A stretch of DNA of 40,174 nt from Comamonadaceae bacterium. GTDB taxonomy: Bacteria; Pseudomonadota; Gammaproteobacteria; Burkholderiales; Burkholderiaceae_C. The notes below the pieces were generated by a model. The model saw only the letters and a list, made by a program, of their open reading frames with translations. It ran no database searches and had not been told where the DNA came from. The DNA lies in the NCBI GenBank assembly GCA_947452785.1, contig CANGDZ010000030.1, positions 1 to 40,174 on the forward strand. Direction: 5' to 3'. Positions 1 through 8,654 of this stretch are shown here, in pieces (the stretch's first letter is position 1; each line of letters opens with the position of its first letter). Made by a program: the position numbers and the translations under genes.

Positions 1-270
1 GATGTCGCGCGTCATGTTGACTTCTTGCGGCATCCAATGGTTGGCACAAGTGGCGAGGTATTTTTCCCAAGCCCATTTGTATTTGAACGGCACCAGTTGG
101 TTGACGTCGGTCTGGCCGTTGATGATGCGCTTGTCGGCCGCGTTCGTGCGGCGGTGCGCGGTGGGCGCTGGAGACGCTGGCGCTTCAGTGTTCATGAATG
201 AATCACTGGCAGGGTAAGTAGGCAATGCACTGGGCACTGCTTGTTTAGATTGATCGTCCCAAGACAACAT
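1..270 (-). CDS. nrdB: ribonucleoside-diphosphate reductase beta subunit (partial)
   Basis: Only the first 90 codons are in the window; the gene runs off the left edge. The product begins [16 protein letters not shown], then a low-complexity linker, then [20 protein letters not shown], which matches the conserved N-terminal region of class Ia NrdB. NrdB carries the diiron-tyrosyl radical cofactor that NrdA needs to reduce ribonucleotides in the cytoplasm. The start is the ATG complementary to 268-270, and an internal Met (codon 26, in SFMNTEA) is a possible alternative. The gene follows nrdA on the same strand after about 160 bases, so both probably share the nrdA promoter. Diiron ligands are outside the window, so activity cannot be judged. 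Confidence 0.9.
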   Translation of the reverse strand, partial: MLSWDDQSKQAVPSALPTYPASDSFMNTEAPASPAPTAHRRTNAADKRIINGQTDVNQLVPFKYKWAWEKYLATCANHWMPQEVNMTRDI

Positions 271-395
271 AAATATTCCAATTCGCAAATTATGAAAGCA
301 TGTGAATGAAAAGAAAAGACTTCATTGACATTCACGCTCCGTGCAAAGCCCAAGTGTTGTGCAATTGCATCGCATTGACGCTGTAAGTGCGTGAT

Positions 396-420
396 GGCGA
401 CGTCATTGAATGACGTCGCC
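396..420. repeat. perfect 10-bp inverted repeat between nrdA and nrdB
   Basis: The arms GGCGACGTCA and TGACGTCGCC pair perfectly around the 5-base loop TTGAA, just after the nrdA stop codon and about 125 bases before nrdB. On the transcribed minus strand no run of T follows, so it is not a standard intrinsic terminator. It may instead be an mRNA-stabilising or processing hairpin that sets the nrdA:nrdB ratio, or a protein-binding site. The structure is seen directly; the role is inferred. Confidence 0.6.
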
Positions 421-432
421 GCATGAGGGAAT

Positions 433-3348
433 TTATTGGCAAGCCTCGCAACCGGGATCATCGATCGCACAGAACTTGATATCGGTGGCTGGAGCGGCAT
501 TCATTTGCGCTTGTGCCGCAGCGGCTGCCGCATCGAGTGCGCTCATGCCACTGGCCGCTTGGCCTGAAGACACCGCATTCATCTTGCTCGACTGCACCGT
601 GGATTTTTCAGCGTGAGTGGCGCTGGTGGTGCGCAAATAGTAAGTGGTCTTCAAACCGCGCAACCAAGCCAGTTTGTAGGTGTCGTCGAGTTTTTTGCCT
701 GAGGCGCCGGCCATGTAAATGTTCAGCGACTGGGCTTGGTCGATCCACTTTTGGCGACGTGCCGCCGCTTCCACCAGCCAAGTCGTTTCCACTTCAAAAG
801 CCGTGGCGTACAAGGCTTTGATCTCTTGTGGAATGCGATCGATGGGGCGCAGTGAGCCGTCAAAGTGTTTCAGGTCCATGACCATCACATCGTCCCACAG
901 GCCCAGGCGTTTCAAGTCGCGTACCAGGTAGCTGTTGATGATCGTGAACTCGCCAGACAGGTTGGACTTGACCGACAAGTTGCCAAAGCAAGGCTCAATA
1001 CAAGCGTCCACGCCAATGATGTTGGAGATGGTGGCGGTAGGCGCAATGGCCACGCAGTTGGAGTTGCGCATGCCGTCCTTGGCGATCTTGTTGCGCAAAG
1101 TGTCCCAATCCAAGGTCATGGAGCGGTCCACTTCGACGTAGCCGCCGCGTGCGCGCTCGAGCAGGTCCAAGGTGTCCAGCGGCATGATGCCCTGATCCCA
1201 CAGCGAGCCTTTGTAGCTGGCGTACTTGCCACGCTCCGCGGCCAGTTCGGTAGAGGCCCAGTAGGCGTAGTAGCAAATGGCTTCCATCGATTGATCGGCG
1301 AACTCCACCGCTTCTTGCGAGGCGTAGGGCACGCGCATTTCGTACAGTGCGTCTTGGAAGCCCATCAGGCCCAGGCCGACCGGACGGTGGCGCATATTGG
1401 AATCACGCGCTTTTTTGACCGCGTAGTAGTTGATGTCGATCACGTTGTCCAGCATGCGCATGGCCGTGCGGATGGTGCGCTTGAGTTTCTCGTGGTCGAT
1501 GACTTTGCCGTTGGGGCCGTCTTTCAAGTGCTGGGGCAGGTTGACCGAGCCCAGATTGCAGACCGCAGTTTCGGTCTCGCTGGTGTTGAGTGTGATCTCG
1601 GTGCACAGGTTGGACGAGTGCACCACGCCGGCGTGTTGCTGTGGCGAGCGGATGTTGCAAGGGTCTTTGAACGTGATCCAAGGGTGGCCGGTTTCAAACA
1701 GCATGGACAGCATCTTGCGCCACATGTCAGTGGCGGCCACTTTTTTGCTGGGCTTGATTTCGCCGCGCTCGGCTTTTTGCTCGTAGGCCACATAGGCTTT
1801 TTCAAAGGCGACGCCGTACAGATCGTGCAAATCAGGCACATCGGAGGGCGAGAACAAAGTCCAGCTGCCTTTTTCCATCACGCGGCGCATGAACAGATCG
1901 GGGATCCAGTTGGCGGTGTTCATGTCGTGCGTGCGGCGGCGGTCATCGCCGGTGTTCTTGCGCAGTTCCAGGAATTCTTCAATGTCCAGGTGCCAGGTTT
2001 CCAGGTAGGCGCAGACCGCGCCCTTGCGCTTGCCGCCCTGGTTCACTGCCACGGCGGTGTCGTTGACCACTTTGAGGAACGGCACCACGCCTTGGGATTC
2101 GCCGTTGGTGCCTTTGATGTGGGCACCCAAGGCGCGTACGGGCGTCCAATCGTTGCCCAAACCACCGGCAAATTTGGACAGCAAGGCGTTTTCCTTGATG
2201 GCGTCATAGATGCCGCCCAGATCGTCAGGCACGGTGGTCAGGTAGCAGCTGGAGAGCTGTGAGCGCAAAGTGCCGCTGTTGAACAGGGTGGGCGTGCTCG
2301 ACATGAAGTCGAAAGACGAGAGGATTTCGTAGAACTCGATGGCGCGTGTTTCGCGGTCCGCTTCGTTCAGCGCCAAGCCCATGGCCACGCGCATGAAGAA
2401 AGTCTGTGGCAACTCGATGCGGGTTTTGCGCACGTGCAAAAAGTAGCGGTCATACAGCGTCTGCAGGCCGATGAAATCAAACTGCAAATCGCGATCGGCT
2501 TTGAGGGCCTGGGCCAATTGCTTCAGGTCGAACTGCAACAGCTTTTCGTCCAGCAGGCTGTTCTCGACGCCTTTTTTGATGAACAACGGGAAGTTGTTCA
2601 CATACTCTTCGGCCATTTCAGCTTGGGTCACTTCTTTGCCCAAGACTTCTTTGGCAATCGTGTGCATCAGCAAGCGCGCGGTGGCGTAGGTGTAGTCTGG
2701 GTCTTTTTCGAGCAAAGTGCGCGAAGCCAGGATGGACGCCTTGTACACCTCTTCCATGGGCACGCCGTCGTACAGGTTGCGCATGGTTTCGGCCACGATC
2801 GGATCGGGTTTGACGTCAGCGCCCAAACCGGCGCAGGCGTTTTCGATCAGCTTTTGCAAATAAGGGATGTCCAAAGCGACGCGCTGGCCGCCGTCGATCA
2901 CATGCAACACCGGTGCGGCAGGCGCTTTTTCGACCTTGACCTGAGCGCGCTCTTGGGTGCGACGCTCACGGTACAGCACGTAGGCGCGGGCCACTTCGTG
3001 GTTGCTGCTGCGCATCAGTCCCAGTTCCACTTGGTCTTGCACGTCTTCAATATGGAAGGTGCCGCCACCCGGACGCGAGCGCACCAGCGCCTTGACCACG
3101 GCCTGGGTCAGGCTGTCGACCACCTCGCGTACGCTGGCTGAGGCGGCGCCTTGGGTGCCATGCACCGCCAAAAAGGCTTTCATCAGGGCAACGGCGATTT
3201 TGTTCGGCTCAAACGGCACGACTGCGCCGTTACGGCGAATGATTTGGTAATGCGCCAAGGTGCTGGAAGGGCTGCTGTGAACAGTGTCATCTGCCGCAGG
3301 GGCCATCACATTCGAGGGGCTGGAGGAGGTAGCGATGTTGATTTGCAT
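433..3348 (-). CDS. nrdA: ribonucleoside-diphosphate reductase alpha subunit, class Ia
   Basis: This is the catalytic subunit that converts ribonucleoside diphosphates to deoxy forms in an oxygen-dependent way together with NrdB. The 971-residue product is much longer than E. coli NrdA (about 760). The extra N-terminus holds an ATP-cone from about residue 34 (YQIIRRNGAVVPFEPNK) and a second cone-like segment at about 148-240, as in Pseudomonas-type NrdA. The active-site cysteines sit in LSSCYLTTV, NLCTEI and AVCNLGSVNL, the radical-transfer tyrosines in TTYYLRTTSA, and the C-terminal redox pair is C967/C970 (CEACQ). The ATG at 3346-3348 has no clear Shine-Dalgarno sequence but fits the family. 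It is first in an nrdAB operon with a promoter carrying NrdR-like boxes. Confidence 0.97.
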   Translation of the reverse strand: MQINIATSSSPSNVMAPAADDTVHSSPSSTLAHYQIIRRNGAVVPFEPNKIAVALMKAFLAVHGTQGAASASVREVVDSLTQAVVKALVRSRPGGGTFHIEDVQDQVELGLMRSSNHEVARAYVLYRERRTQERAQVKVEKAPAAPVLHVIDGGQRVALDIPYLQKLIENACAGLGADVKPDPIVAETMRNLYDGVPMEEVYKASILASRTLLEKDPDYTYATARLLMHTIAKEVLGKEVTQAEMAEEYVNNFPLFIKKGVENSLLDEKLLQFDLKQLAQALKADRDLQFDFIGLQTLYDRYFLHVRKTRIELPQTFFMRVAMGLALNEADRETRAIEFYEILSSFDFMSSTPTLFNSGTLRSQLSSCYLTTVPDDLGGIYDAIKENALLSKFAGGLGNDWTPVRALGAHIKGTNGESQGVVPFLKVVNDTAVAVNQGGKRKGAVCAYLETWHLDIEEFLELRKNTGDDRRRTHDMNTANWIPDLFMRRVMEKGSWTLFSPSDVPDLHDLYGVAFEKAYVAYEQKAERGEIKPSKKVAATDMWRKMLSMLFETGHPWITFKDPCNIRSPQQHAGVVHSSNLCTEITLNTSETETAVCNLGSVNLPQHLKDGPNGKVIDHEKLKRTIRTAMRMLDNVIDINYYAVKKARDSNMRHRPVGLGLMGFQDALYEMRVPYASQEAVEFADQSMEAICYYAYWASTELAAERGKYASYKGSLWDQGIMPLDTLDLLERARGGYVEVDRSMTLDWDTLRNKIAKDGMRNSNCVAIAPTATISNIIGVDACIEPCFGNLSVKSNLSGEFTIINSYLVRDLKRLGLWDDVMVMDLKHFDGSLRPIDRIPQEIKALYATAFEVETTWLVEAAARRQKWIDQAQSLNIYMAGASGKKLDDTYKLAWLRGLKTTYYLRTTSATHAEKSTVQSSKMNAVSSGQAASGMSALDAAAAAAQAQMNAAPATDIKFCAIDDPGCEACQ

Positions 3349-3410
3349 TTTGATGTTTTTGTTAATTTTTGATTGGGTTTAGCTGCGAATACAAAGGGCG
3401 TTTTGAGGCA

Positions 3411-3430
3411 GGCGATCGCCCTTTAAAGGG
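3411..3430. repeat. two overlapping palindromes in the nrdA 5' leader
   Basis: GGCGATCGCC (3411-3420) is a perfect 10-bp palindrome, and it shares two bases with a perfect 12-bp palindrome CCCTTTAAAGGG (3419-3430). Both lie in the predicted nrdA leader, about 65-80 bases before the start codon. They could be regulator sites or an RNA fold. No function is established, and short palindromes also arise by chance. Confidence 0.4.
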
Positions 3431-3461
3431 GGTCATTCATGGAAAATTGAATTCTGAGGGG

Positions 3462-3477
3462 ACACTATATATGGGGT
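3462..3477. promoter_or_regulatory. NrdR box 1 (promoter-proximal)
   Basis: The 16-mer ACACTATATATGGGGT matches the published NrdR consensus ACACTATATATAGTGT at 14 of 16 positions. It covers the predicted -10 element of nrdA. NrdR is an ATP-cone zinc-finger repressor of ribonucleotide reductase operons that binds paired boxes. The nrdR gene itself is not in this window. Confidence 0.8.
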
Positions 3478-3492
3478 CTGGCTCGATTACAA
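3464..3492 (-). promoter_or_regulatory. sigma-70-type promoter of nrdAB
   Basis: On the minus strand a -35 element TTGTAA (3487-3492) and a -10 element TATAGT (3464-3469) are separated by exactly 17 bases. Transcription would start near 3457, leaving a leader of about 110 bases before the nrdA ATG. The -10 lies within one NrdR-like box and the -35 lies just downstream of the other, the usual layout for repression by NrdR. Confidence 0.65.
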
Positions 3493-3493
3493 G

Positions 3494-3509
3494 CCACTAC
3501 CGGTAGTGT
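3494..3509. promoter_or_regulatory. NrdR box 2 (promoter-distal)
   Basis: The 16-mer CCACTACCGGTAGTGT matches the NrdR consensus at 11 of 16 positions and contains a perfect 14-bp palindrome CACTACCGGTAGTG (3495-3508). It starts exactly 32 bases from box 1. This is about three helical turns and the typical spacing of tandem NrdR boxes. The match is weaker in the centre than at the ends. Confidence 0.65.
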
Positions 3510-3700
3510 ATCCGCTCAAATTCACAACTTTTTGAAGCGTGCACAATTTGGGTCAGGGGGGCGGCGTTTTTCGGTAACCGAAAAGGGGCGCTTTCGGGGC
3601 TTGTGAAATCGACATTCTTTTTGAATTCAAGGCCAAAATTGAGCCTTGCAGCATATTTATCCCTTGAAAGCCTCATCATTTCTGGGTTTTTGATTTGGCC

Positions 3701-3799
3701 ATGAACGGTGACTGGAGCAAGATGGCCAGTGAGCGTGAGCAAAAAATATTTGATGCACTGGAATGGGGCGCGGCCAGAATAGAGGAAAACCTTAGTTAG
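3701..3799 (+). CDS. possible small protein, 32 residues
   Basis: An ATG-started frame encodes MNGDWSKMASEREQKIFDAL followed by EWGAARIEENLS and a stop. The composition is charged and helical and looks more protein-like than the neighbouring frames. There is no clear ribosome-binding site and I do not recognise a family. It could be a real small protein, the tail of a decayed gene, or chance. Confidence 0.15.
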   Translation: MNGDWSKMASEREQKIFDALEWGAARIEENLS

Positions 3800-3865
3800 G
3801 GTTGTTGTTTTTTGAAATTTTTATGCTTGAGAAGATTGATTTCTAAATCAACAAGGCTCAACAGG

Positions 3866-4108
3866 TCAAGGACTTGGGAGTCGGTCCCCTGCGGCGCTGC
3901 AATGGGCCGCACTGCAATAACTGCCCAGCGCACCTTGGACCGCCTCTTCGAGTGGCAAATGCACCTGGCAATGCAGGCACTGGACCATCTGGGGAATTTG
4001 AGGTGCAGAGGGCGGTTGCTGCGACTTCGGCTTGGACGCCCCGCTGCGGCCACGACGCCACAGCCACAAGGCAAAAAACAAGACAAGCAAGAGCACTAGC
4101 AGTTTCAT
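3866..4108 (-). CDS. PP0621-family small membrane protein
   Basis: The product is 80 residues. It starts with one hydrophobic segment (MKLLVLLLVLFFALWLW), followed by a basic stretch RRGR, a Pro/Gln/Ser-rich linker, and a C-terminal cysteine/histidine module with MVQCLHC and SYCSAAHC that could bind a metal. This layout matches the uncharacterised PP0621 family; no function is known to me. Longer upstream frames exist, but the ATG at 4106-4108 is the natural start because it begins the membrane segment. Its A overlaps the stop of the upstream CcsA-like gene (TGATG), so the two are translationally coupled. Confidence 0.75.
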   Translation of the reverse strand: MKLLVLLLVLFFALWLWRRGRSGASKPKSQQPPSAPQIPQMVQCLHCQVHLPLEEAVQGALGSYCSAAHCSAAGDRLPSP

Positions 4109-4914
4109 CAGCTGGTGCGTCCGAGCAAAACTTCCACCACGAAGCGTGAGCCCACATAGGCCAGCAACAACAAACCGGAGCCGATGTAAAGCATGCGCAC
4201 CGCCCGTTTGCCGCGCCAACCCAAGCGCGAGCGACCGATCAGGAGCATGGCAAAAGTCAACCAGGCCATGAGTGAGAAAACAGTTTTATGGTCCCACTTC
4301 CAGTTGGCACCCGTGCTGCCATACAGGGTTTCGCCAAAGAAAAAACCCGCCAACAAGGTGGCAGACAACAAGATGAAGCCCACATTCACAAACCTGAAGG
4401 TCAGGCGCTCCAGGGTCAACAAGGGCAGGCCACTGGCGCCCTCATGGGCTAGGCGAATTTGACGCTCGGCGTGGCTCATCAGGCCGGCATGCACGACCGC
4501 TGCGGCGAACATGCCATATGAGGCAATGCCCAAAGCCCAATGCAGCGGCAACCAAGCAGAGGCCTCGGCATGCAAAGGTTTACCGGGGAAGAACCATGCC
4601 GCCAGCACCGCCAAGGCCCCCAAACTGGCCAATGCCCAGCGCGCCTTCAATTGCGGGAAGAACTGGCTTTCCACCACATAGGTGGCCAGCACCAACCAAG
4701 ACGTGACCGACAGTGCCGGTGCAAAGCCAAACCGAGGCTCATCACCCCACAGACCCCAAGACAGCGTCAACAGGTGCAGCAAGCCGGTCAGCATCAGGCT
4801 TTGACGGGCTCTTTGCTCACCCCAATGCGAAGCCGCCAAAGCGGGGAAGGCGTAGCCACAGGCGGTTAACACCGTCAAAAGCAAGGTCCAAGTGGAGGTA
4901 CTGGCTAAAATCAT
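4108..4914 (-). CDS. ypjD: CcsA/YpjD-type cytochrome c assembly membrane protein
   Basis: The 268-residue polytopic membrane protein resembles the CcsA/CcmC/HemX-like family (E. coli YpjD). Several hydrophobic segments are visible, plus the conserved C-terminal stretch GANWKWDHKTVFSLMAWL and conserved histidines and tryptophans (PLHWALGIASYGMF) of the type that handle heme in this superfamily. The frame opens at a TTG three codons upstream (4923), but the ATG at 4914 is preferred. It is divergent from ffh, the same neighbour as in many proteobacteria, and coupled to the small PP0621 gene. Heme handling is inferred from the family; YpjD itself is poorly characterised. Confidence 0.85.
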   Translation of the reverse strand: MILASTSTWTLLLTVLTACGYAFPALAASHWGEQRARQSLMLTGLLHLLTLSWGLWGDEPRFGFAPALSVTSWLVLATYVVESQFFPQLKARWALASLGALAVLAAWFFPGKPLHAEASAWLPLHWALGIASYGMFAAAVVHAGLMSHAERQIRLAHEGASGLPLLTLERLTFRFVNVGFILLSATLLAGFFFGETLYGSTGANWKWDHKTVFSLMAWLTFAMLLIGRSRLGWRGKRAVRMLYIGSGLLLLAYVGSRFVVEVLLGRTS

Positions 4915-4991
4915 AGAACCCAAGTTTAGCGTTTCGGATCCTGTCGCAGGGATAAGGTCTGTATGGCGTTGCTTTTTTGAAGATTTTGACC

Positions 4992-6386
4992 ATGGCTTCC
5001 GCCCTTACCGACAAACTTTCACGACTCGTCAAGCAGATCAGTGGTCAGGCTCGCATCACCGAAGCAAACGTGGCCGACATGCTGCGCGAGGTGCGCATGG
5101 CCTTGCTAGAGGCTGACGTGGCGCTGCCTGTGGTGCGCGACTTCATTGCCCGTGTGAAAGACAAGGCCTTGGGCCAAGAGGTCATGGGCTCGCTCAAGCC
5201 CGGTCAGACCCTGGTGGGCATTGTCAGCCAAGAGTTGGCCGCCACCATGGGCGAGGGCGTGGCCGACATCAACTTGGCCGCGCAACCCCCGGCGGTAATT
5301 TTGATGGCCGGCTTGCAGGGGGCAGGTAAAACCACCACCACGGCCAAACTGGCTAAGCACTTAATTGAAAAGCGCAAGAAAAAAGTCCTCACCGTCTCGG
5401 CCGACGTGTACCGCCCGGCGGCGATCGAGCAGCTCAAAACCGTGACTGCGCAAGCCGGGGCCGAATGGTTCCACAGTTCACCCGATCAAAAGCCACTGGA
5501 CATCGCCCTGGCTGCACTGGACTATGCCCGCAAGCATTTCTTTGATGTGTTGCTGGTGGACACGGCTGGCCGCTTGGCGATCGATGACGCCTTGATGGCC
5601 GAAATCAGCGCGCTGCACAAGGCTATCCACCCGGTGGAAACCTTGTTTGTAGTGGATGCCATGCAAGGCCAGGACGCGGCCAACACCGCCAAGGCGTTCA
5701 AAGATGCGTTGCCGCTGACCGGCATCATCTTGACCAAGACCGATGGTGATTCACGCGGTGGCGCAGCCCTGTCGGTGCGGCAAATCACCGGCGCCCCGAT
5801 CAAGTTTGCCGGCACCAGCGAAAAGCTCGACGGCCTGGAGGTCTTTGATGCGCAGCGCCATGCCGGGCGCATTTTGGGCATGGGCGACATTGTGGCGCTG
5901 GTCGAGCAGGTTACCGCCGGTGTGGACATGGAGGCTGCGCAAAAGCTGGCCGCCAAAGTCAAAAGCGGTGGGGGTTTTGACTTGAACGATTTCTTGTCAC
6001 AAATCCAGCAGATGAAGCAAATGGGTGGCCTGTCCAGTTTGATGGATAAATTGCCCAGTCAACTCACGGCCAAGGCAGCCGGCATGGACATGGGCAAAGC
6101 CGAGAAAGACATTGGCCGCAAGCAAGGCATCATCCACAGCATGACGCCCAAAGAGCGTGCCAAGCCCGAGCTGATCAAGGCCACGCGCAAGCGCCGCATT
6201 GCAGCCGGTGCGGGGGTGCAGGTGCAAGACGTCAACCGCATGCTCAAAGAGTTTGAGCAAATGCAGGACATGATGAAAAAAATGCAGGGCGGCGGCCTCA
6301 TGAAAATGATGAAGCGCCTAGGCGGCATGAAGGGCATGGGCGGAGGTATGGGCGGTATGGGCGGCGGCTTTCCGGGCATGCGCTGA
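4992..6386 (+). CDS. ffh: signal recognition particle GTPase Ffh
   Basis: Ffh binds 4.5S RNA and signal sequences emerging from the ribosome and delivers them to FtsY at the inner membrane. The 464-residue product has the N domain, a G domain with GLQGAGKTT (107-115), DTAGR (190-194) and TKTDGD (248-253), and a methionine-rich M domain ending in a Gly/Met tail (GGMKGMGGGMGGMGGG). The M domain contains the RNA-binding helix region around TRKRRIAAGAG. The frame also opens at a TTG at 4977, but the ATG at 4992 gives the usual MASALTDKLSRL beginning. No clear intrinsic terminator follows. Confidence 0.97.
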   Translation: MASALTDKLSRLVKQISGQARITEANVADMLREVRMALLEADVALPVVRDFIARVKDKALGQEVMGSLKPGQTLVGIVSQELAATMGEGVADINLAAQPPAVILMAGLQGAGKTTTTAKLAKHLIEKRKKKVLTVSADVYRPAAIEQLKTVTAQAGAEWFHSSPDQKPLDIALAALDYARKHFFDVLLVDTAGRLAIDDALMAEISALHKAIHPVETLFVVDAMQGQDAANTAKAFKDALPLTGIILTKTDGDSRGGAALSVRQITGAPIKFAGTSEKLDGLEVFDAQRHAGRILGMGDIVALVEQVTAGVDMEAAQKLAAKVKSGGGFDLNDFLSQIQQMKQMGGLSSLMDKLPSQLTAKAAGMDMGKAEKDIGRKQGIIHSMTPKERAKPELIKATRKRRIAAGAGVQVQDVNRMLKEFEQMQDMMKKMQGGGLMKMMKRLGGMKGMGGGMGGMGGGFPGMR

Positions 6387-6450
6387 TCCGAAAGAGCGCC
6401 GAATGGGGCGGCGGACCCACCGCCCGGCCCACTTTGACTTCAAGACGCTT

Positions 6451-7785
6451 TTATTTCAAGATCAACTCGCCGCGCAGCGAGTGCCCCAGCGGCTCGGTGA
6501 CGCGCACGTCGAGCATCTGACCGATCAAACGCTCAGCATTCGGACCTGCGGGAAAATTCACCACTCGGTTGCATTCGGTACGGCCCGCCAACTCGCTTTT
6601 GTCTTTGCGCGATGGGCGCTCCACCAAAATGCGCTGCGTGGAGCCGACCATGTTCTGGCTGATGCGTTGCACATTGGCTTCAATCGTGGCTTGCAGGTGT
6701 TGCAGGCGTTTGAGCTTGACCTCGTGCGGCGTGTCGTCGTGCAAATTGGCCGCCGGCGTGCCCGGACGCGGACTGAAGATAAAGCTGAAACTGGTGTCGA
6801 AGCCCACATCGTCAATAAGCTTCATCATCTTGGCAAAGTCCTCGTCCGTCTCGCCCGGGAAGCCCACAATGAAGTCGCTGCTCATCGCCAAATCAGGGCG
6901 GATCGCGCGCAGCTTGCGGATCGTGCTCTTGTATTCCATGGCGGTGTAACCGCGTTTCATGGCCATCAAGATACGGTCTGAGCCGTGTTGCACCGGCAGG
7001 TGCAGGTGGCTCACCAGCTTGGGCACTTTGTCGTACACATCGATCAGGCGCTGGGTGAACTCGTTGGGGTGGCTGGTCATGAAGCGAATGCGCTCAATGC
7101 CGGGCATGTCGGCCACGTACTCGATCAGCGTGGCCAGGTCGGCGATTTCGGCCGTGCCGCCCATGGGGGCGCGGTAGGCGTTGACGTTTTGCCCCAGCAT
7201 CGTGATCTCGCGCACGCCTTGCTCGGCCAGGCCGGCAATTTCCACCAGCACATCTTCAAACGGGCGGCTGACTTCTTCACCGCGTGTGTACGGCACCACG
7301 CAATAACTGCAGTATTTGCTGCACCCTTCCATGATGGACACATAGGCCGTGGCCCCGTCGACCTTGGCGGGCGGCATGTGGTCGAATTTTTCTATCTCCG
7401 GAAAACTGATGTCCACCTGCGGGCGGTTCGCACGCGCGCGCTCGTTCAGCAGATCGGGCAGGCGGTGCAGGGTTTGTGGGCCAAACACCACGTCCACATA
7501 AGGCGCACGTTTGATGATCTCGGCGCCTTCTTGGCTTGCCACACAACCGCCCACGCCAATCAACACGCCCTTGGCTTTCAGGTGCTTGATGCGGCCCAGA
7601 TCACTGAACACTTTTTCTTGCGCCCGCTCGCGCACCGAGCAGGTGTTGAACAAAATCAAATCGGCTTCGTCCACGTTTTGTGTAGGCTCATAGCCCTCTG
7701 CGGCGTGCATGACATCGGCCATCTTGTCCGAGTCGTACTCGTTCATCTGGCAGCCAAAGGTTTTGATAAAGACTTTTTTGCTCAT
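6451..7785 (-). CDS. miaB: tRNA-2-methylthio-N6-dimethylallyladenosine synthase MiaB
   Basis: MiaB is a radical-SAM enzyme that adds the methylthio group to i6A37 of tRNAs reading UNN codons. The 444-residue protein has the N-terminal UPF0004 cluster cysteines C12 (FGCQMNEYD), C49 (NTCSVRER) and C81 (GCVASQEG), the radical-SAM cluster C155/C159/C162 ([12 protein letters not shown]), and a C-terminal TRAM domain. The start ATG has a strong GGAGG about seven bases upstream. It is convergent with ffh and probably monocistronic. Confidence 0.97.
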   Translation of the reverse strand: MSKKVFIKTFGCQMNEYDSDKMADVMHAAEGYEPTQNVDEADLILFNTCSVRERAQEKVFSDLGRIKHLKAKGVLIGVGGCVASQEGAEIIKRAPYVDVVFGPQTLHRLPDLLNERARANRPQVDISFPEIEKFDHMPPAKVDGATAYVSIMEGCSKYCSYCVVPYTRGEEVSRPFEDVLVEIAGLAEQGVREITMLGQNVNAYRAPMGGTAEIADLATLIEYVADMPGIERIRFMTSHPNEFTQRLIDVYDKVPKLVSHLHLPVQHGSDRILMAMKRGYTAMEYKSTIRKLRAIRPDLAMSSDFIVGFPGETDEDFAKMMKLIDDVGFDTSFSFIFSPRPGTPAANLHDDTPHEVKLKRLQHLQATIEANVQRISQNMVGSTQRILVERPSRKDKSELAGRTECNRVVNFPAGPNAERLIGQMLDVRVTEPLGHSLRGELILK

Positions 7786-7877
7786 GCGGCCTCCAACGAG
7801 GTGATGAGATCAAAGCAAAGCAAAGCACGCCCGGTGGGGGCCAAAGTGCAGCGGTTCATGGTTTATGTCCAGAGGCT

Positions 7878-7907
7878 GTAAAAAGGGAAAAAGCGCCGAG
7901 GCGCTTT
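7878..7907 (-). terminator. intrinsic terminator after the DUF2889 gene
   Basis: On the minus strand AAAGCGC and GCGCTTT pair around the tetraloop CTCG (7890-7907), followed by a T-rich run broken by three C. It lies about 60 bases past the stop of the DUF2889 gene and before miaB. Confidence 0.7.
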
Positions 7908-7966
7908 GAGACGGCCCTGATTATCGCAGGGGTCTGCACCTTGCATGGCCTGTGTGCAAAACTGAA

Positions 7967-8545
7967 TCACGCCAAACCGGTGACCTTCGGCTTGTAAAAC
8001 ATCGGGTATGCCCGCTGCACGGTTGGGCTGTCCAAGGCCCAGCTGTGGCATTGCCCCAGGAAAAAAGGCTGCTTGGTGATTTCGGGTTGCGCGAGACCCG
8101 CGACTTCGCGCCGCATCCATTGCCCTGCAGGCAGGGTTTGGTAGGCGGCTGTCGCCATGTTGGACAGCATTTCGCGTAAATGCGTGCAGCCGTCGGTGCC
8201 GCCCACATGTTGGTTGATCACTTTGCGCCAGCCTGGGCCCATGGTGCAACCAATCAGTTTGTGCATGCCGTGCGGTGCGCCTGTGCATTCGGCGTGGGGG
8301 ATGTTGTCCATGGAGGTGGCAATGTCCTGAATCACCATTTTGTTGTCCAGCGTCACGCGGATCTTCAAGCCGTGAATCGGCTCGTCAGCTGGAAACGCGC
8401 GCTCATTGGGTACTTTGAAAGTGAAGCTCTTGACGTCGGTCAGCTCGGCTTCAATGTCCCACAGGCCGTCTTCACGGTCAAAGCCCTGGTAGACCACGGT
8501 TCGCGTATGTGACAGTTTTCGGGGGGAGGGGGGTGGAAGTGCCAA
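7967..8545 (-). CDS. DUF2889 domain protein
   Basis: The product of about 192 residues matches the DUF2889 family of proteobacteria: SHTRTVVYQGFDREDGLWDI near the N-terminus, a central AECTGAPHGMHKLIGCTMGPGW, then VGGTDGCTHLREML. The repeated Cys and His suggest metal binding but no function is established. No suitable ATG exists. A TTG at 8545 giving MALPPPSPRKL, with GGAG nine bases upstream, fits family length best; TTG at 8572 is an alternative adding nine residues. It is divergent from the acyl-CoA synthetase gene and followed by an intrinsic terminator. Confidence 0.85.
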   Translation of the reverse strand: MALPPPSPRKLSHTRTVVYQGFDREDGLWDIEAELTDVKSFTFKVPNERAFPADEPIHGLKIRVTLDNKMVIQDIATSMDNIPHAECTGAPHGMHKLIGCTMGPGWRKVINQHVGGTDGCTHLREMLSNMATAAYQTLPAGQWMRREVAGLAQPEITKQPFFLGQCHSWALDSPTVQRAYPMFYKPKVTGLA

Positions 8546-8654
8546 TTGCTTACGCTCCAAAATACTTTTCAAATTGATCCAACGGACGCCAAGCCCACGA
8601 CTTGTCGGTGCCTGCGTCTAAGACCTCGATTATCGATTCGAATTGGAGCCCCTC

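Larger units (their letters stand above)
3349..3865. other. intergenic region upstream of nrdA
   Basis: About 517 bases lie between the nrdA start and the end of the small membrane-protein gene. The nrdA-proximal part holds the 5' untranslated region, a promoter and two NrdR-like boxes (up to 3509). The stretch 3510-3865 holds only one weak small reading frame (3701-3799). I see no RNA gene and no insertion-sequence end. Confidence 0.6.

Noticed and set aside
865-2262. 465-codon open frame on the plus strand opposite nrdA
   Set aside because: It is a shadow of the nrdA codons; composition is His/Val/Gln-rich and matches no family.
3497-3742. 81-codon minus-strand frame in the nrdA upstream region
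   Set aside because: It runs into the distal NrdR-like box, has no ribosome-binding site and no protein-like pattern.
6405-6426. GGGCGG/CCGCCC hairpin between ffh and miaB as terminator
   Set aside because: Only a 6-bp stem with an 8-base loop and no T run on either strand.
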